Assembly (NCBI RefSeq): GCF_000328475.2
Contig: NC_026482.1
Coordinates: 682,001-746,000 of the forward strand
DNA length: 64,000 bases
Direction of reading: 5' to 3'
Origin: Mycosarcoma maydis
Taxonomy: Eukaryota > Basidiomycota > Ustilaginomycetes > Ustilaginales
The notes beneath the pieces were generated by a model, which searched no databases, was not told the DNA's origin, and worked only from the letters and a program-made list of their open reading frames with translations. Of this stretch, positions 20,824 to 31,915 are shown in pieces (within the stretch, counting starts at the first letter, position 1; each line of letters starts with the position of its first letter). The translations under genes and the position numbers were made by a program.

Positions 20824-22273
20824 GCTGCTGTTGCTGCTGCTGCTGCTGATTTTGCAGTAGTGTGTAGGCGCCAGGAATGCTGCCACCGAACGGATGGTTG
20901 TTCTGCTCCATCTGATAAGTGCCCATGCTCGAATTGACCTGGCCGTTGTTGTTATGTGTATTATTGTTGTTGTTTGCAGCAGCAAACGCGTTGGCGTCAA
21001 AGCCTGAAATGCCAGCAAAAAGCGCAGCGTAATCCTCGTTGCCAAAGTTGGCAAACTGAGCCAAATTGGCAGCGGACAAGTCGTGCCCCTGCGCTGGGAA
21101 CGGCATCGACTGCGGCCCGCCCAGATGCGGTACGCTCTGTGCGGTTCCAAGAGGCTGAGGCGCGTTGTTCTGCATAAACGCGAGGTTGGCAAAGTTGCGG
21201 GTGGCCATAGTCGCCTGAGCGTTCTGTGCCTGATCTTGCATGGATGGAGCCAATGGCTGCTGGCCGCCCAAGCCCAACCCCGTATCGTCTCCGCCAAGGC
21301 CAAGGCTACTTGACAAGGCGCTGTTCTGAGATGCTGCGCCCAGGGAGAGCGAATCGGCAAAGTTAAAGTTGTTGGCGAGTGGACTGCCAAAGTTGTTGTT
21401 AGCCTGGTTGAGGCCAAGGCCCAGCGGTGATGTTCTCTGACTGTGATTCTGATGCGCATGTGAGCCCTGGATCAGGTAAGGGGGGTTCGTGGTGTGAGAC
21501 GTTGTGCCAAACTTGGAGCTGACGGTGCGGACGGGAGAGCCGTGAATGCTACTGGGACCGGCGCTGCCTGCGCGGCTGTGAGCGTTGTTTTTGACCACGT
21601 TGGCCACGCGACCGGTCTTCCAAGCTTCTTGTGCTTCGGGACTGAGTGTCCACCAACTACCCTTTCCGGCAGCGCTGCTGGGTCTGGGGACCTTGACAAA
21701 CAGGTTGCCCTTGATGGAAAGTGTCGACTTGATGCGATTCTTGACACGAGCCTCCCAATCTTTGCCGAAGGCCCACTCGCGAATCTCGGGGAACTTGGAG
21801 CACATGCCCTCGAAGAGATCCTGGATGACCAAACGACCACTTTCGCTTTCGGCGATGGTCTGACAGATCATTTCGCTCCAATTGAGTCGTTTTCCAGTTA
21901 TAGCACTTGCAGCTACACGTGAGTTACCCCCCGGCGTGGTTGTACCGGTGCCAGGAAGGCGACGTGGAGTTGCGCCAGGCGATGACGCGGCCGAGTTGGG
22001 CAGACTGATCGAATAATCCGAGAGCGCAGAGCTGAGCGCGTGCGGGTTGAGGTGAGCAGGGATAGCGGCGGTACCGCCGGTAGCAGCGTACTGGGAAAGC
22101 TGAGCGTTGGCATAGGCAAGCGCCGAGGCAGTGTATGCACCTGAAGGCGAAGCAGGAGCGGTCAAGGATGTGCCGATAACAGGGTGCGAATATTGGCTGT
22201 TCGGACCGTGACCAACGGCGGGGCTGTTGGCGCCGGAGCCTTGATAGGAGGACATGGTGGCATTCATGTCCAT
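20108..22273 (-). CDS. divergent forkhead (winged-helix) transcription factor with long polyQ
   Basis: Predicted 721-aa nuclear protein. A forkhead-like domain at about residues 128-215 has NWSEMICQTI, then LVIQDLFEGMCSKFPEIRE, a recognition-helix region WEARVKNRIKSTLS, and LFVKVPR..GKGSWWTLSPEA. The last block is a close match to the forkhead end. The usual W..S.RHNLS of helix 3 is changed here to W..RVKNRIKSTLS, so DNA specificity may differ. The C-terminal two thirds are Gln/Asn-rich, with a polyQ tract of nearly 60 residues (20673-20848 on the plus strand), then QNQN and NANAN repeats. The first in-frame ATG is at 22273, with alternatives at 22267 and 22255. Target genes cannot be told from sequence. 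Confidence 0.85.
20741..20824 (-). repeat. 28 uninterrupted CAA codons inside the polyQ tract
   Basis: On the coding strand this is a pure (CAA)28 run flanked by mixed CAG/CAA codons. It is inside the forkhead gene and likely length-polymorphic. Confidence 0.9.
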
Positions 22274-23062
22274 CTCCACTGTTCTTCTCGGATGGGATCC
22301 GAGAAAGCCGAGAGCAAGCGTCGTGGTGGCAGAGACGCAAGCTATAGGTATGCAGGCAGCGTGGGTATGTGTCACGTGAACGCACGATGTTCGTATCGAT
22401 CAAGTGGATTGACAGAGGTGAGGTGGGTGGGTGGGTGCGCGCGTTTGCGTGTGCTTGTTGATGCTGGTGGATGTGGTCGATCGAGAGGCGCTGAGCAATC
22501 TTGTTCGGATCAGTTCCGTTCAAAGTTTGTGGAGAAGACCGATAGCAGCAAAAATAGGCCTGAGCGTCGGTACTTGCTGCGAGGATCTCGGAGGAAAACT
22601 TGTGAAAAAGACTGCGATGCTGCGAGGCCTGATCGCGTTTATCACGGGGCTAGGAGTGAGCTGTCGCGAGTCGTAGATTCAGAGAGAGCGTGGTGCAACA
22701 CGACAATGAGCAGAGCGTTAAGGCGATGCGTGTGATGCAAGATGAACCAACGAAACGTGTACTTTCAGATACGCGCAATGTAAATCGTGGGTGGCTGAGC
22801 GCGACGAAGATTAGGGATGGCGGGGTAGTCGATCGATGGATGGGAGACGAGGCGGAGGCGGGGGCGAGTGCAAGTGCAAGTGCGAAAGAAGGAACGCGAA
22901 ATCGATCGTGGAGATGAGACGGAAACGAATCAGTGATAAGTCAGCGTCTCGCAGAGATTAAGCGCAGAGGCAAAGGAACGACGCCGTGCGACAAGCAGTT
23001 GTGGCTCACAGCGGCTCAGCGCGAACGCGATTCAGGAGGCACAGCAGCGTGTCAGCCAAGAG

Positions 23063-23111
<49 letters not shown>

Positions 23112-24962
23112 TAGAGCAAGAGCCACGGGCGATCGACCCAGAGCCAGAGCCGAGAACATACAGACGCGGGGGGAAACCCAACGCCAGACACACAGGACGG
23201 CGGTACAGCAATTAACGTGTCGAGCGGGGCCAGAGGCAGCACGCTCTTGAAAGAAGCACGAGGCTGTCGGGGGCTGTGGCGTCGTGTTCACAGCGTCGAG
23301 GCGACTGGCTCTTTGCCTCTGACCCCATTTCTGATCACGAGTGGCCAAGCGAGAAAGCAAGCAGCAAGCAGCCTACACAGTCGCCTGCACATGAGCAGCA
23401 CCCACAGGTGACAGGTCGGCAGACGAACAGACCGACGCTTAGCCACCGGCGCAACTCATGACTAACTAGTTAGAGCGAGGTCTGTCCAAATCCCCAATGG
23501 CACGGCACGTTACTTTCGTGATTGCTTTCGTCTTTTTTCCCATAGAGCTGCAATCACAGAAGAGAGACGCCATCACGAATGTTTAGCCTCGCTGTCCCGC
23601 GCCTCGGGTCATCCTGCCGCTGAGGTGACGCGTGTAAACTGAACCACCATTCTTGATTGCGAGGGTGCACGAGCTGAGAGCTGAATCCGGACGAATGCAA
23701 ATGTTCACCCTGCATGACGCTCGAATATAATATCAATACAAAATAAACCACCCCTTGTATTGCTCATTAGTGAGATCTTGCCATGGGTTCTCCTCGGATT
23801 TAAGCTGCTGCTTAAAGCGATGAATAAGTGATGAATTCGACTTCGCACAAAGAGTCTGTGAGTCCATTTGAATATTAATAAAAATCATCTTTATTGATAA
23901 CTTAGTAAGTTAGTTGAAAGCCGCAGCAACGCTTCTGTCAACAACTTAGCGCAGCAGTAAAATCGCCTTAAAGTTAACTTGGTTATCTGCAGCCCACCGC
24001 CTCGGACAGTCAGAGTGTGAGTGTGTCAATCCGACAGTCACCTCTGGCACGCAGCTCGCAACATCCAACCCCGCCTCGGCTGTAACAGTCACGAGTATGG
24101 TTGTCACTGACGGCGATCCCGATTTCAAGATCCATCAGCGCCCGATGAGAGTTGGGTCATGATTGGCGGCTGAATGGCGGCATTCCACTTTGAGATTTGT
24201 AGAGCTTTTCCCTGAATCGATTTTAGCAGGCTCACACGGATTCGCTCCGAAGCGTCCCAGACTTTGAAAGTGTCTGAGGACATCTAAACGTCGTTCGTTG
24301 TCTTGGACGTTTTGTGGAGGCGTCGAGGCCATGTCGCGATTGAAAAAGCACAGGAAGAATCGTGAATGGTGACACTCAGCCCCCTCAAAAAAGCAAAAGG
24401 ATAAAAAAAAAGGTGACGACGACATCCGCAGCTGAGCAGCCGAACACTTTGTCTGGTCACGTCTTGCTAAACGCTCAAGACCCTGACTTGATCGTTGTTG
24501 CTTCACGAGCATCCGCCTTGGTCGTGGGTGTTTGCATCCTCTTTGTGCCATTACAGCCGACCGTCTCCACTTTGGACCGCACGGTACGCTCAACATCCCT
24601 TCTGCTGAGCGAGTGCACCGAGCAGGAAAACGTGGCGCGAATTTTGGTCAAGCGTTTCGGCAATCCCGTCTTTCGTTCTCACGATTGGTATACCATCATC
24701 TACAAAGGCAATACTATCTAGCAGCACTGTATCGACTCTGCCGGGCCGATCTTATGACGCTGCTCGATATTCTGTGACCTCATCGGTGGTCGTCTCAAGT
24801 CCAAATCAAGCGCCAAGTGAGCCTTGCCGAACTCGGACCAAACCTTTCCTTCGTCACGCTTTAGGAGAGGTCTTTCGGATGCTCTGCGACACTTTCGCCA
24901 CCTCTCATCAATATCTGAGCCGAAAGGGTGATTGTTGACAGGACACGCCACCGTAGCCAGGA
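22274..24962. other. 2.7-kb gene-free region with AT-rich island
   Basis: No gene I can support. The GCCAGA hexamer array at 23060-23119 and an AT-rich island at roughly 23710-23920 stand out. The island includes AATATTAATAAAAATCATC and the back-to-back words TAACTTAG/TAAGTTAG at 23898-23913. Such AT-rich DNA could hold a replication origin or scaffold attachment, but nothing diagnostic is visible. The right end is the promoter side of the deubiquitinase gene. Confidence 0.45.
23060..23119. repeat. AGAGCC hexanucleotide array
   Basis: About ten copies of AGAGCC with slight decay at the 3' end (CTAGAGCAAG). A further partial run is near 23140. Confidence 0.85.
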
Positions 24963-27113
24963 ATGGGAGCATACCGCTTCGTGCTCGTAAAACCTGCGGT
25001 CAGGCCTGCCTATCCACTCTTGGGCGTGTTTCCCTTGCCAGTCACACTACCCACACAAGCATTGCTCGCGGTTGGCGTCGTCCTCATTGTCGCTTTTGCC
25101 GTTGCCATATATAGCGATATGCTCAAACCAGGTCTGCAAGCAGCATCTCGCCTCCACCCATGTACCCCTTCGGCTTCGTCCGACAGATCGCAGCCATTGC
25201 GGCGCGCTCGTTCCGCTAATCTTTCCAACTCTACATCGAGAGCCTCTTCTCTGTCTTCGACAGCGCCAAGAACTCGGCTGTCCAGTCCGAAATACAAGGG
25301 TCTTCGCAACACTGGAAACACGTGCTTCTTCAATTCCACCTTACAATCCATCTCGTCCTTGACACTCTATCGAAAGTACCTGTACCTTTTGGTGCACGAA
25401 GCCGAACGATGGGATACTCCAACGCCAGTCATCGATGCACTTCTTGAGCTTATAGAGGAACTCGCCACACCCGGAGATCGCAATGCGGCCATCAATCCGG
25501 TGCAGCTCGTCCGAGCGCTTCAAAACTTGCCGTCGTCTTCAATAAGAAGCCTCGTAGGCGCGCACCAGCAGCAGGACGCTCACGAGCTCTTTGCGTTCCT
25601 CAACGAGGCCGTCGATGTCGAGGCAAAAGCGATACAGCAGGAACGATCGGCCTCACTCGAGGCAGAACAAGCAGGGCTTCGAGCGCTCATGGCGCCATCT
25701 TTGCCTTGGGGTGGTCGCGGTGTCTATGCAGATCCAGCGCAAGCTAAGCCCAACCCTAATCTCATGAGCAATGGTGCTTTAAATCCATTGCATATGCACG
25801 GCGTACCACACAATGTCAACGATGCTACAGGTTTAGATACATCGAACTCGAACAGCGATCACGTCCTCATGATCTCACCCTTCGACGCCCTCCTGGCGCA
25901 GCGCACCATCTGTCTTGACTGCGGATACTGCGAAGCCATCCGCCACTTTTCAACTTCCGAGATCTCCTTGTCCGTACCAGCATTCAATGTACGCACACGG
26001 ACGTCGGATATCACGGGCACCTCGGCGTGCTCGCTTCAGGAGTGTCTTGCATTGTGGTCCGAGTTGGAGCAAGTGGATTGGATCTGCTGGAACTGCACTT
26101 TGCATAATTCATTGCAAGCAGTCAAGGTCGACATTGCCTCCAAGGGCGCAGCTGCCGCAACGGTGAAGCCGAACGGTGCTTCTGCAAACGGCGACGTCCA
26201 CGTATCACCCAATGGAAACGGCACCTTGACGCCCGCCAAGAAGAAACGCCTAGCCCAGCTCAGGTCGAAAGAGATCAAGCTGACGCGCATCCTGCAGTCG
26301 GGGTTGTCAGAAGACGAGCTGAAGCAGGCCTCAGAAGATTCTGCTTCACCATGGCACAATGTGTTGAACAACATCCAACTTAAAAAGACGATTAGCCGTT
26401 CGTCTACCAAACAGATCATGATCTCTCGGCCACCGCGGATATTGACGTTGCATCTCAACCGGTCGTCTTACTCAACCTCTTCGTGGGCGCCGTCAAAGAA
26501 CAGTCGACACGTTCTCTTTCCAGAATACCTTGACCTGAGCGAATTCACTCTGCAGGGGAGCATCTCATTGGACGGTCGGCAGGCGATGAACTTGGGCAGT
26601 CTGCCGAGCGTGAAGCAAGCACCGGATGTGAAAGCGGAATCGATTTACCGACTCGCGGCTATTGTCGTGCACTACGGCTCGCACTCTTTTGGACACTACA
26701 TCGCATTCAAGCGTGTCGCAGAGGCTGATGGACGCGACAAAGGCATAGGCGATCATGGTTATCTGGAGGCGGATACCTGGCTGCGAATCTCTGACGAAAG
26801 CGTCACACGCGCGTCGATTCAGCAGGTGAAACAGGAGAATCCATACATGCTGTTCTACGAGCTCATGCCAGCTCGTCACGAGCATCAGCAGGAATTGCAC
26901 GTCGAGCTGCCAGGCGGAAGAGCTGATTACGCAACGCTGCAGAAGGCGATCGCTGGTGGCATGGCGGCCTCAAATCGAGAGTCAGCATGCAGTCAGAAGA
27001 CCAGTGGTGTCGATCAAGCTCAAGTTGCACCGTCAAGAGCCAACCCAGCGCCGAGCTCGATACGTGTGAGACCGAGGACCGTACATCGTTGGAGCACGCC
27101 TCCCGTGGCCTAG
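24963..27113 (+). CDS. UBP1: membrane-anchored ubiquitin-specific protease (UBP1/USP30-like)
   Basis: Predicted 716-aa deubiquitinase of the USP (C19) family. An N-terminal hydrophobic helix at about residues 36-56 (ALLAVGVVLIVAFAVAI) precedes a Ser/Arg-rich linker. The Cys box GLRNTGNTCFFNSTLQS has catalytic Cys121, and QQQDAHELFAFL follows. The His box is HYGSHSFGHYIAFKR with His578, and DESV lies downstream. A CXXC pair set (CLDCGYCE and WICWNC) may bind zinc, as in many USP fingers. Yeast Ubp1 likewise has an N-terminal membrane segment, and human USP30 is outer-mitochondrial. The insert between Cys and His boxes contains low-complexity sequence, and the C-terminal 80 residues look disordered. 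The ATG at 24963 starts immediately before the helix. Convergent with the DnaJ gene, 198 bp apart. Confidence 0.88.
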   Translation: MGAYRFVLVKPAVRPAYPLLGVFPLPVTLPTQALLAVGVVLIVAFAVAIYSDMLKPGLQAASRLHPCTPSASSDRSQPLRRARSANLSNSTSRASSLSSTAPRTRLSSPKYKGLRNTGNTCFFNSTLQSISSLTLYRKYLYLLVHEAERWDTPTPVIDALLELIEELATPGDRNAAINPVQLVRALQNLPSSSIRSLVGAHQQQDAHELFAFLNEAVDVEAKAIQQERSASLEAEQAGLRALMAPSLPWGGRGVYADPAQAKPNPNLMSNGALNPLHMHGVPHNVNDATGLDTSNSNSDHVLMISPFDALLAQRTICLDCGYCEAIRHFSTSEISLSVPAFNVRTRTSDITGTSACSLQECLALWSELEQVDWICWNCTLHNSLQAVKVDIASKGAAAATVKPNGASANGDVHVSPNGNGTLTPAKKKRLAQLRSKEIKLTRILQSGLSEDELKQASEDSASPWHNVLNNIQLKKTISRSSTKQIMISRPPRILTLHLNRSSYSTSSWAPSKNSRHVLFPEYLDLSEFTLQGSISLDGRQAMNLGSLPSVKQAPDVKAESIYRLAAIVVHYGSHSFGHYIAFKRVAEADGRDKGIGDHGYLEADTWLRISDESVTRASIQQVKQENPYMLFYELMPARHEHQQELHVELPGGRADYATLQKAIAGGMAASNRESACSQKTSGVDQAQVAPSRANPAPSSIRVRPRTVHRWSTPPVA

Positions 27114-27311
27114 GTTGGCTCCGGTACGCACTGGCGATCCTTCATCTATCAATGCTCACCATGCAAACATCCACACAACTCTGAGATCGACTTGGCCGCG
27201 AGCACGTCCGTGACGACTTGCCATGATGAGCAAAGTGCATGTGACGAAAGCGGTTGAGAGAATACAAAACAGTGGTATACGATGGTTGGTAGTGGAAGGG
27301 CGAGGTTGAGA

Positions 27312-28811
27312 TCACCAAGGTTGAGGGGGCTCTTTTTGCTGTTGTTTCTGGTCTCGATCCTTGGAAGCTTTGGTGTCGACCTTTACGAAATCGTCGACTG
27401 GTGCGTCGTTTGGGTTGGCATCGGCGTTAGCACCGTGCTTGTCCTTTTTAATGCCCATGTAGATATCTCCTACGATTCCCAAGGCTTGCGCTCTCAACCT
27501 CTGGGTCTCCTTTCCGATCGACGAGTCGTACAGCACAGCCTCGCTGACCTCCCTGATGACACTCTCCACCTCCAATTTGGCGCCCTTGAACAGTGCACGC
27601 ATGCCCTTCTCGGCCGCCTGCTCTTCCAACTCCCTCTTGCGCTCCACCGTGATACCGGCGTCTTCGGCCTTGGCCAACTCTTCAAACACGTTTTTCAACT
27701 CAAGCGCAGCTCTTACGGTGGATACCGTCTCCCTCACCACGTGGATGCTGGATGCAGCCGAGTGAAAGACGCCTCCAAACGAACCCAAGAAGCCTGTACT
27801 CGCAAGGTAGTGCTTGGACTTGGCGGAATATACAAAGCCTACCGCGTTGAGCAGCTCGACTCCGTATGATTCATGCTTGAGCTCCTCGGCTTCTAGCCGC
27901 GTGATCTCGCGGAATGACTTTTCCACTTCCTTTTCCAGGACCGGATCGTTGGCGTTGCGTACGCTTTCGGTGTAGATGCTGAGCTTGCGGATGAGTTTCT
28001 CGACCAGTTTCGAGACGCGTTCTTGACGTTGCTTTTCGCGTTCGGCGGCTTGTTTGCGTTCTTTCTCCTCTTTGGCTGCTTTTTGCTCGGGCGTCAACGT
28101 GGGCTTGCTAGAAGCCGAACCTCCTGGATTCTCTGTGTTCAAAGCACCGGGATCATCGCCGTTCGCCTGTCGTTCCAAGTCGTCCGAATCTTGTTGCAAA
28201 GCCTCTTTCATGTCTTTGCCAATGGAGATAGTTCCAATAATGTCTGCGAAGCGTTCACCGCCAAAGAGCGATCCGAACACCTCCTCTGGATCAACGAACC
28301 CGTCCTCGGGCGTGAGACCAGGTGTGCTGGCACCAAACTCGTTGTACTTGTGCCTCAACTCGGCGTCTGACAAAACGTGATACGCCGTGGCCAATGCCTT
28401 GAACTTTTCCTCCACCTCTGCGTCGTTAGGATTCTTATCCGGATGCAGCTTGATGGCAAGTTTGCGATACGCCTTTTTGATCTCTTCCAACGTTGCTGTG
28501 GCGGGCACACCGAGAATGTCGTAGTAGGTCATATCGAGTGGGTTCTCGTCGGTACCTATGCGTCGTTTGCGTGCGACATCCTTGCCGCCAGATTTGCGAG
28601 CTTCGCGCACCATCTTGGTGGCTCCAGCAGGTTCGAACTGCTTGCTGCAGCTGCAGCATGTCACGGTGAACGACGTCTCGTGCGACGGCAGCGCGGCGAG
28701 ATCGGCATTGGACGGTGGCAGATATTCGATGGATGCACGACATGTAGTGTACGGGCACGAGACTGAGACGTAAGGCTGCTTGGGTCGCGAAGACAGATTC
28801 ATGGAAGACAT
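27312..28811 (-). CDS. J-domain protein with DnaJ-X domain (Caj1/Djp1-like)
   Basis: Predicted 499-aa Hsp40 co-chaperone. The J domain at about residues 93-158 (YYDILGV...HPDKNPN...YNEFG) has an intact HPD motif for Hsp70 activation. A charged Lys/Glu-rich linker leads into a DnaJ-X domain (about 250-430), with [15 protein letters not shown] and [19 protein letters not shown] as in fungal Caj1/Djp1. N-terminal to the J domain are cysteines (CPYTTC and CCSC) that could form a small zinc site. I do not recall that arrangement in yeast Caj1. Djp1 helps peroxisomal and mitochondrial import in yeast, but the exact role here is open. The first in-frame ATG is 28811; another follows at 28802. Confidence 0.88.
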   Translation of the reverse strand: MSSMNLSSRPKQPYVSVSCPYTTCRASIEYLPPSNADLAALPSHETSFTVTCCSCSKQFEPAGATKMVREARKSGGKDVARKRRIGTDENPLDMTYYDILGVPATATLEEIKKAYRKLAIKLHPDKNPNDAEVEEKFKALATAYHVLSDAELRHKYNEFGASTPGLTPEDGFVDPEEVFGSLFGGERFADIIGTISIGKDMKEALQQDSDDLERQANGDDPGALNTENPGGSASSKPTLTPEQKAAKEEKERKQAAEREKQRQERVSKLVEKLIRKLSIYTESVRNANDPVLEKEVEKSFREITRLEAEELKHESYGVELLNAVGFVYSAKSKHYLASTGFLGSFGGVFHSAASSIHVVRETVSTVRAALELKNVFEELAKAEDAGITVERKRELEEQAAEKGMRALFKGAKLEVESVIREVSEAVLYDSSIGKETQRLRAQALGIVGDIYMGIKKDKHGANADANPNDAPVDDFVKVDTKASKDRDQKQQQKEPPQPW

Positions 28812-29371
28812 GATGATCAAAGCGATATTTGCCTCTTCGAGCAAATAGATAGGCCAAGGTGATGGTGAAGCTGAGTGTCGCAGTAAGCGGCGAGGATTAG
28901 GGAGCTGTTTGACACAACATCAATCACCAATCGTGAATATCAAATCAAGAAAACCAACCAAAAAAGTTGAGTCGTGAGTTTGCTCGAAATCAGCCATCCG
29001 GATCGCTGTTGTCGCGTGAGTCGTGAGGGCCGAGCTGTCGATCGAGACAGCACCAGAGCATAACACGCAAGCCAAAGTCACTCACGACTCGAAATCCTCG
29101 TGCCTGTCAAGCATCACGTATTTTTTCGGAACGCGGAAGTCACAGAGTGTCGGATTTACGACTGACGACTCGAGATTCGAGATTCGAGATTCGAGATTCA
29201 CGATTCAGATTTTTTCAAGATGAATCGTGAATACTTTCTAACCGAAAGCAGCTTCTTTCTTCGATCAGGGTCTTGTGCGAGCATTCCGAGGTGCAAGTGT
29301 AACTTGTTGATCAACTGCCGCATCGTCACCGATCTCGTCTCTCCGACTGCTGGTTCGGAACTTTGCCAGCT
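28812..29371. other. divergent promoter region between DnaJ and LAS1 genes
   Basis: About 560 bp shared by two divergent genes. CGTGATT-type words lie near 28935, with a 7-bp array at 29164-29212 about 160-210 bp before the LAS1 ATG. No gene seen. Confidence 0.5.
29164..29212. repeat. 7-bp array (CGAGATT unit)
   Basis: Seven heptads in register: GACGACT, CGAGATT four times, CACGATT, CAGATTT. The unit is one base away from CGTGATT. Confidence 0.85.
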
Positions 29372-31381
29372 ATGAGGCCTCCAAAGAGGTCGCCGTTCCT
29401 CCACTCACGGCAGGCCGACCTGTTCGAAGTGTACCGACATCTGTACCCCGACTCTCAAGGCGGTATTTGTGCAAAAGCTCGACACGAAGCACTCTCTACC
29501 GTACAGTTGTGGATCAACCGATCAGCATGTCCGTTTGCTGTCGAGACGACCGCTCTGCTTGTACAGAGCGTCATCATGGACGAGTTCATGCAGCAGATCG
29601 CAACGAGTACCTCGGTCAGCACGTATGCTTCGACATCCGCACCGCACTACGCGCTCGAACAGATGGGCGGGGGAGCCGAACTGGGAGTCCGACTCAATTA
29701 CAGCTTGGCTCTCGTGCGCTTTGTCAACAGTGTCGTTGACTCGCATCAGACGGGTGGGTTTGCGCAGTCGATTGCTGCCATTGCCGCCCGCATCGGTCTA
29801 CCGCTGTGGTTTGTCGAGATCCGCCATGCAGTGACGCACGAGGAGCTACCCAGCATCGGTGTCTGCAGACAAGCTGCTGGCTCAGCACTCACATGGCTCC
29901 AAAGACATTTCTGGATCCCGCAGCTGTTCGAAGGACCGAACTCACTCGCTGTGAGACCAGGACCAGACGGCAACAATACAGACGCTATGGATGTCGACCG
30001 ACCGGATCGTCCAGCCGCCGAGGCGTCCTCGTCAGCCATTGGCTCAGCATCCACCATCCAATACGCAACGAGTCAAGAGATACATAGTGATGAACAGGAA
30101 AAAGGACAAGCAGAACAAGACAAGACGCGAAGAAAAGAGCGCAGCAAAGCGCTCCAGGACCTGCGACAGACGCTGAAAAGCTACCGACAACTCGCCAAGA
30201 AGGTCACGCGCGATCGCAGCCTCATCAGTGCGTCCAAGAACGACTTCCACAGACTGTACAAGCACCTTGCCGTCTTCGTCTCGCGCATTCGTACGCTGGA
30301 GCCAGACTTTGGAACGCACCTCGTCGACAGCGCCAAGAAGGGCAAAGACGAAGAGATCGACGTCAGAGATGCAGCGTTGATGGATCCGGACGATGTCGAC
30401 GAATGCACCAAGTCGGCGTTATCGGATCTCGTCAATCAGCTTGTCCAGCCGGGAGGTTTGATCCCGCTTGGTAAGTCGAAACGAGTACAAGCGTCGGCTA
30501 CAGATGATGAGATCATTCTGCCGGCTGAGTTGGCAAGTCTGTGGAGTCCGTTGCTCGGGCATTTGCGCGACACGTTCGGCCCGATCTTTGGTCAGTTGCT
30601 CACGGAAGAGCTCGTTGAAGCTGCCATCCGCGAGACGGACTCAAACGAGGATCTGACAACACCACCAACTCACACACTGTCCACCGCCGAAGACGCTGTC
30701 ACAGACGATCAACAAGATCCCAGCAGCCAGTCGTGGAAGAGAGCAGCGTACGCTAGCGCGAGCTACCGCAAAACAGCCGATGCATGGGTTCGATACCTGG
30801 TCACTGTGGCGCCACCTGCCAGCTCCATGTCGCGAATATTCAACGCGTCGACCGGAAGAGCGCCGACGACGCTCATCACGGATACAGAGGTGGCAGAGAT
30901 GTGCTTGCCATTCCGAACACTCGGCTCGGTCTCGATCTTGGACTTTCTGTGCGAGAGGAATTCCGATTTGAAGGCGAGGATCGGAGCGCTAGTCTCGGTG
31001 CTCAAAGTGTCAAGCTTTGTAGCGACTGCAGCCAATGATTTGGACTCGGCGGATGATCATGTTGAGGCAGCGATGGTAGGGCAGGAGCAAGTGGACGAGG
31101 TTTCCGGATTCGAATCACAACTTCAAGTCATGCAGAAGCGACTGCTGGATATCGAGGCTCTTGCCAAGCCCGACGCTGTCTCGACAGCACGAGACATCCA
31201 AGCCGGATGTGAAGATGGACAAGTAGCTGCATCTGGGTCTGATATTGATACAGATGCCGCTGCAGCAACGAGCGCCAATGCAGACCGACTGATGCCCACA
31301 GGCTGGTTTATCGCACGCGCCGATTGGAAGCCAACACCGTTTGGATGTCTCAGGGGCAGAATTCCCAACCTTGTTGTTTGA
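29372..31381 (+). CDS. LAS1: Las1-like pre-rRNA endoribonuclease
   Basis: Predicted 669-aa protein. The first 160 residues match the Las1 HEPN domain: LFEVYRHLYP, ALSTVQLWINR, LNYSLALVRFVNSVVD, and the catalytic RHAVTHEELPS motif with Arg151 and His156 (RxxxxH). Las1 cleaves ITS2 of pre-rRNA in a complex with the kinase Grc3, in the nucleolus. A Lys/Arg-rich helical segment (KTRRKERSKALQDLRQTLKSYRQ split by linkers) lies at about 250-290. The C-terminal part contains Thr/Asp-rich linkers and a short end segment GWFIARADWKPTPFGCLRG resembling the Las1 C-terminal tail that contacts Grc3. The first ATG is at 29372; the frame extends 9 bp upstream only through a TTG. Confidence 0.9.
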   Translation: MRPPKRSPFLHSRQADLFEVYRHLYPDSQGGICAKARHEALSTVQLWINRSACPFAVETTALLVQSVIMDEFMQQIATSTSVSTYASTSAPHYALEQMGGGAELGVRLNYSLALVRFVNSVVDSHQTGGFAQSIAAIAARIGLPLWFVEIRHAVTHEELPSIGVCRQAAGSALTWLQRHFWIPQLFEGPNSLAVRPGPDGNNTDAMDVDRPDRPAAEASSSAIGSASTIQYATSQEIHSDEQEKGQAEQDKTRRKERSKALQDLRQTLKSYRQLAKKVTRDRSLISASKNDFHRLYKHLAVFVSRIRTLEPDFGTHLVDSAKKGKDEEIDVRDAALMDPDDVDECTKSALSDLVNQLVQPGGLIPLGKSKRVQASATDDEIILPAELASLWSPLLGHLRDTFGPIFGQLLTEELVEAAIRETDSNEDLTTPPTHTLSTAEDAVTDDQQDPSSQSWKRAAYASASYRKTADAWVRYLVTVAPPASSMSRIFNASTGRAPTTLITDTEVAEMCLPFRTLGSVSILDFLCERNSDLKARIGALVSVLKVSSFVATAANDLDSADDHVEAAMVGQEQVDEVSGFESQLQVMQKRLLDIEALAKPDAVSTARDIQAGCEDGQVAASGSDIDTDAAAATSANADRLMPTGWFIARADWKPTPFGCLRGRIPNLVV

Positions 31382-31873
31382 TGTCGTTTGGTATACCCCT
31401 CAAACAGCACGCACGACACACGACCGTTGCTCATCATCAACAATTGTACTGTCTCGTTGCCTCTTGATACGGCGCAACTAGTAATTTGGCGCATTGCCTT
31501 CATTGTGACGATGATGACTTGTTGGCCCGCGTTCTAATTGCTCTTCGATATGACAGCTGCGGTGATGTCAGACCAATGCTTGACTAAAGCCCAAGCTACC
31601 CTGATGACAGACGCCAACACAAACATGCATGAACACGCCTGACGCCTGACGGAAACACGAACGGGAAACGAGAAAATTCGATAGAGGCACGAGGTGTTAG
31701 AACGTAAAAAGGAAGACACTGCTCTTGTTAGAGCTCGAGTGCAAAGTGAACTAAAGTTGAAGAAATACAATCCAAATCCGATTCACGATTGGTTGTCTAG
31801 ACACGCTTTTGGTATAAGTTAGTGGTTAAGCTTCAAGTATAAAACCCGCACGACGCCAGCGTGCGTGCCGAAA

Positions 31874-31915
31874 GAATCACGAATCACGGATGACGGATGA
31901 CGGATGACGGATGAA
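31874..31915. repeat. mixed 7-bp array passing from GAATCAC to GGATGAC
   Basis: Six heptads in one register: GAATCAC twice, GGATGAC three times, GGATGAA. The unit changes while the phase is kept. Confidence 0.85.

Noticed and set aside
24135..24331. Possible small minus-strand CDS beginning MASTPPQNVQDNERR
   Set aside because: It has a good ATG context, but only 65 residues, no recognisable motif and no clear intron continuing it.
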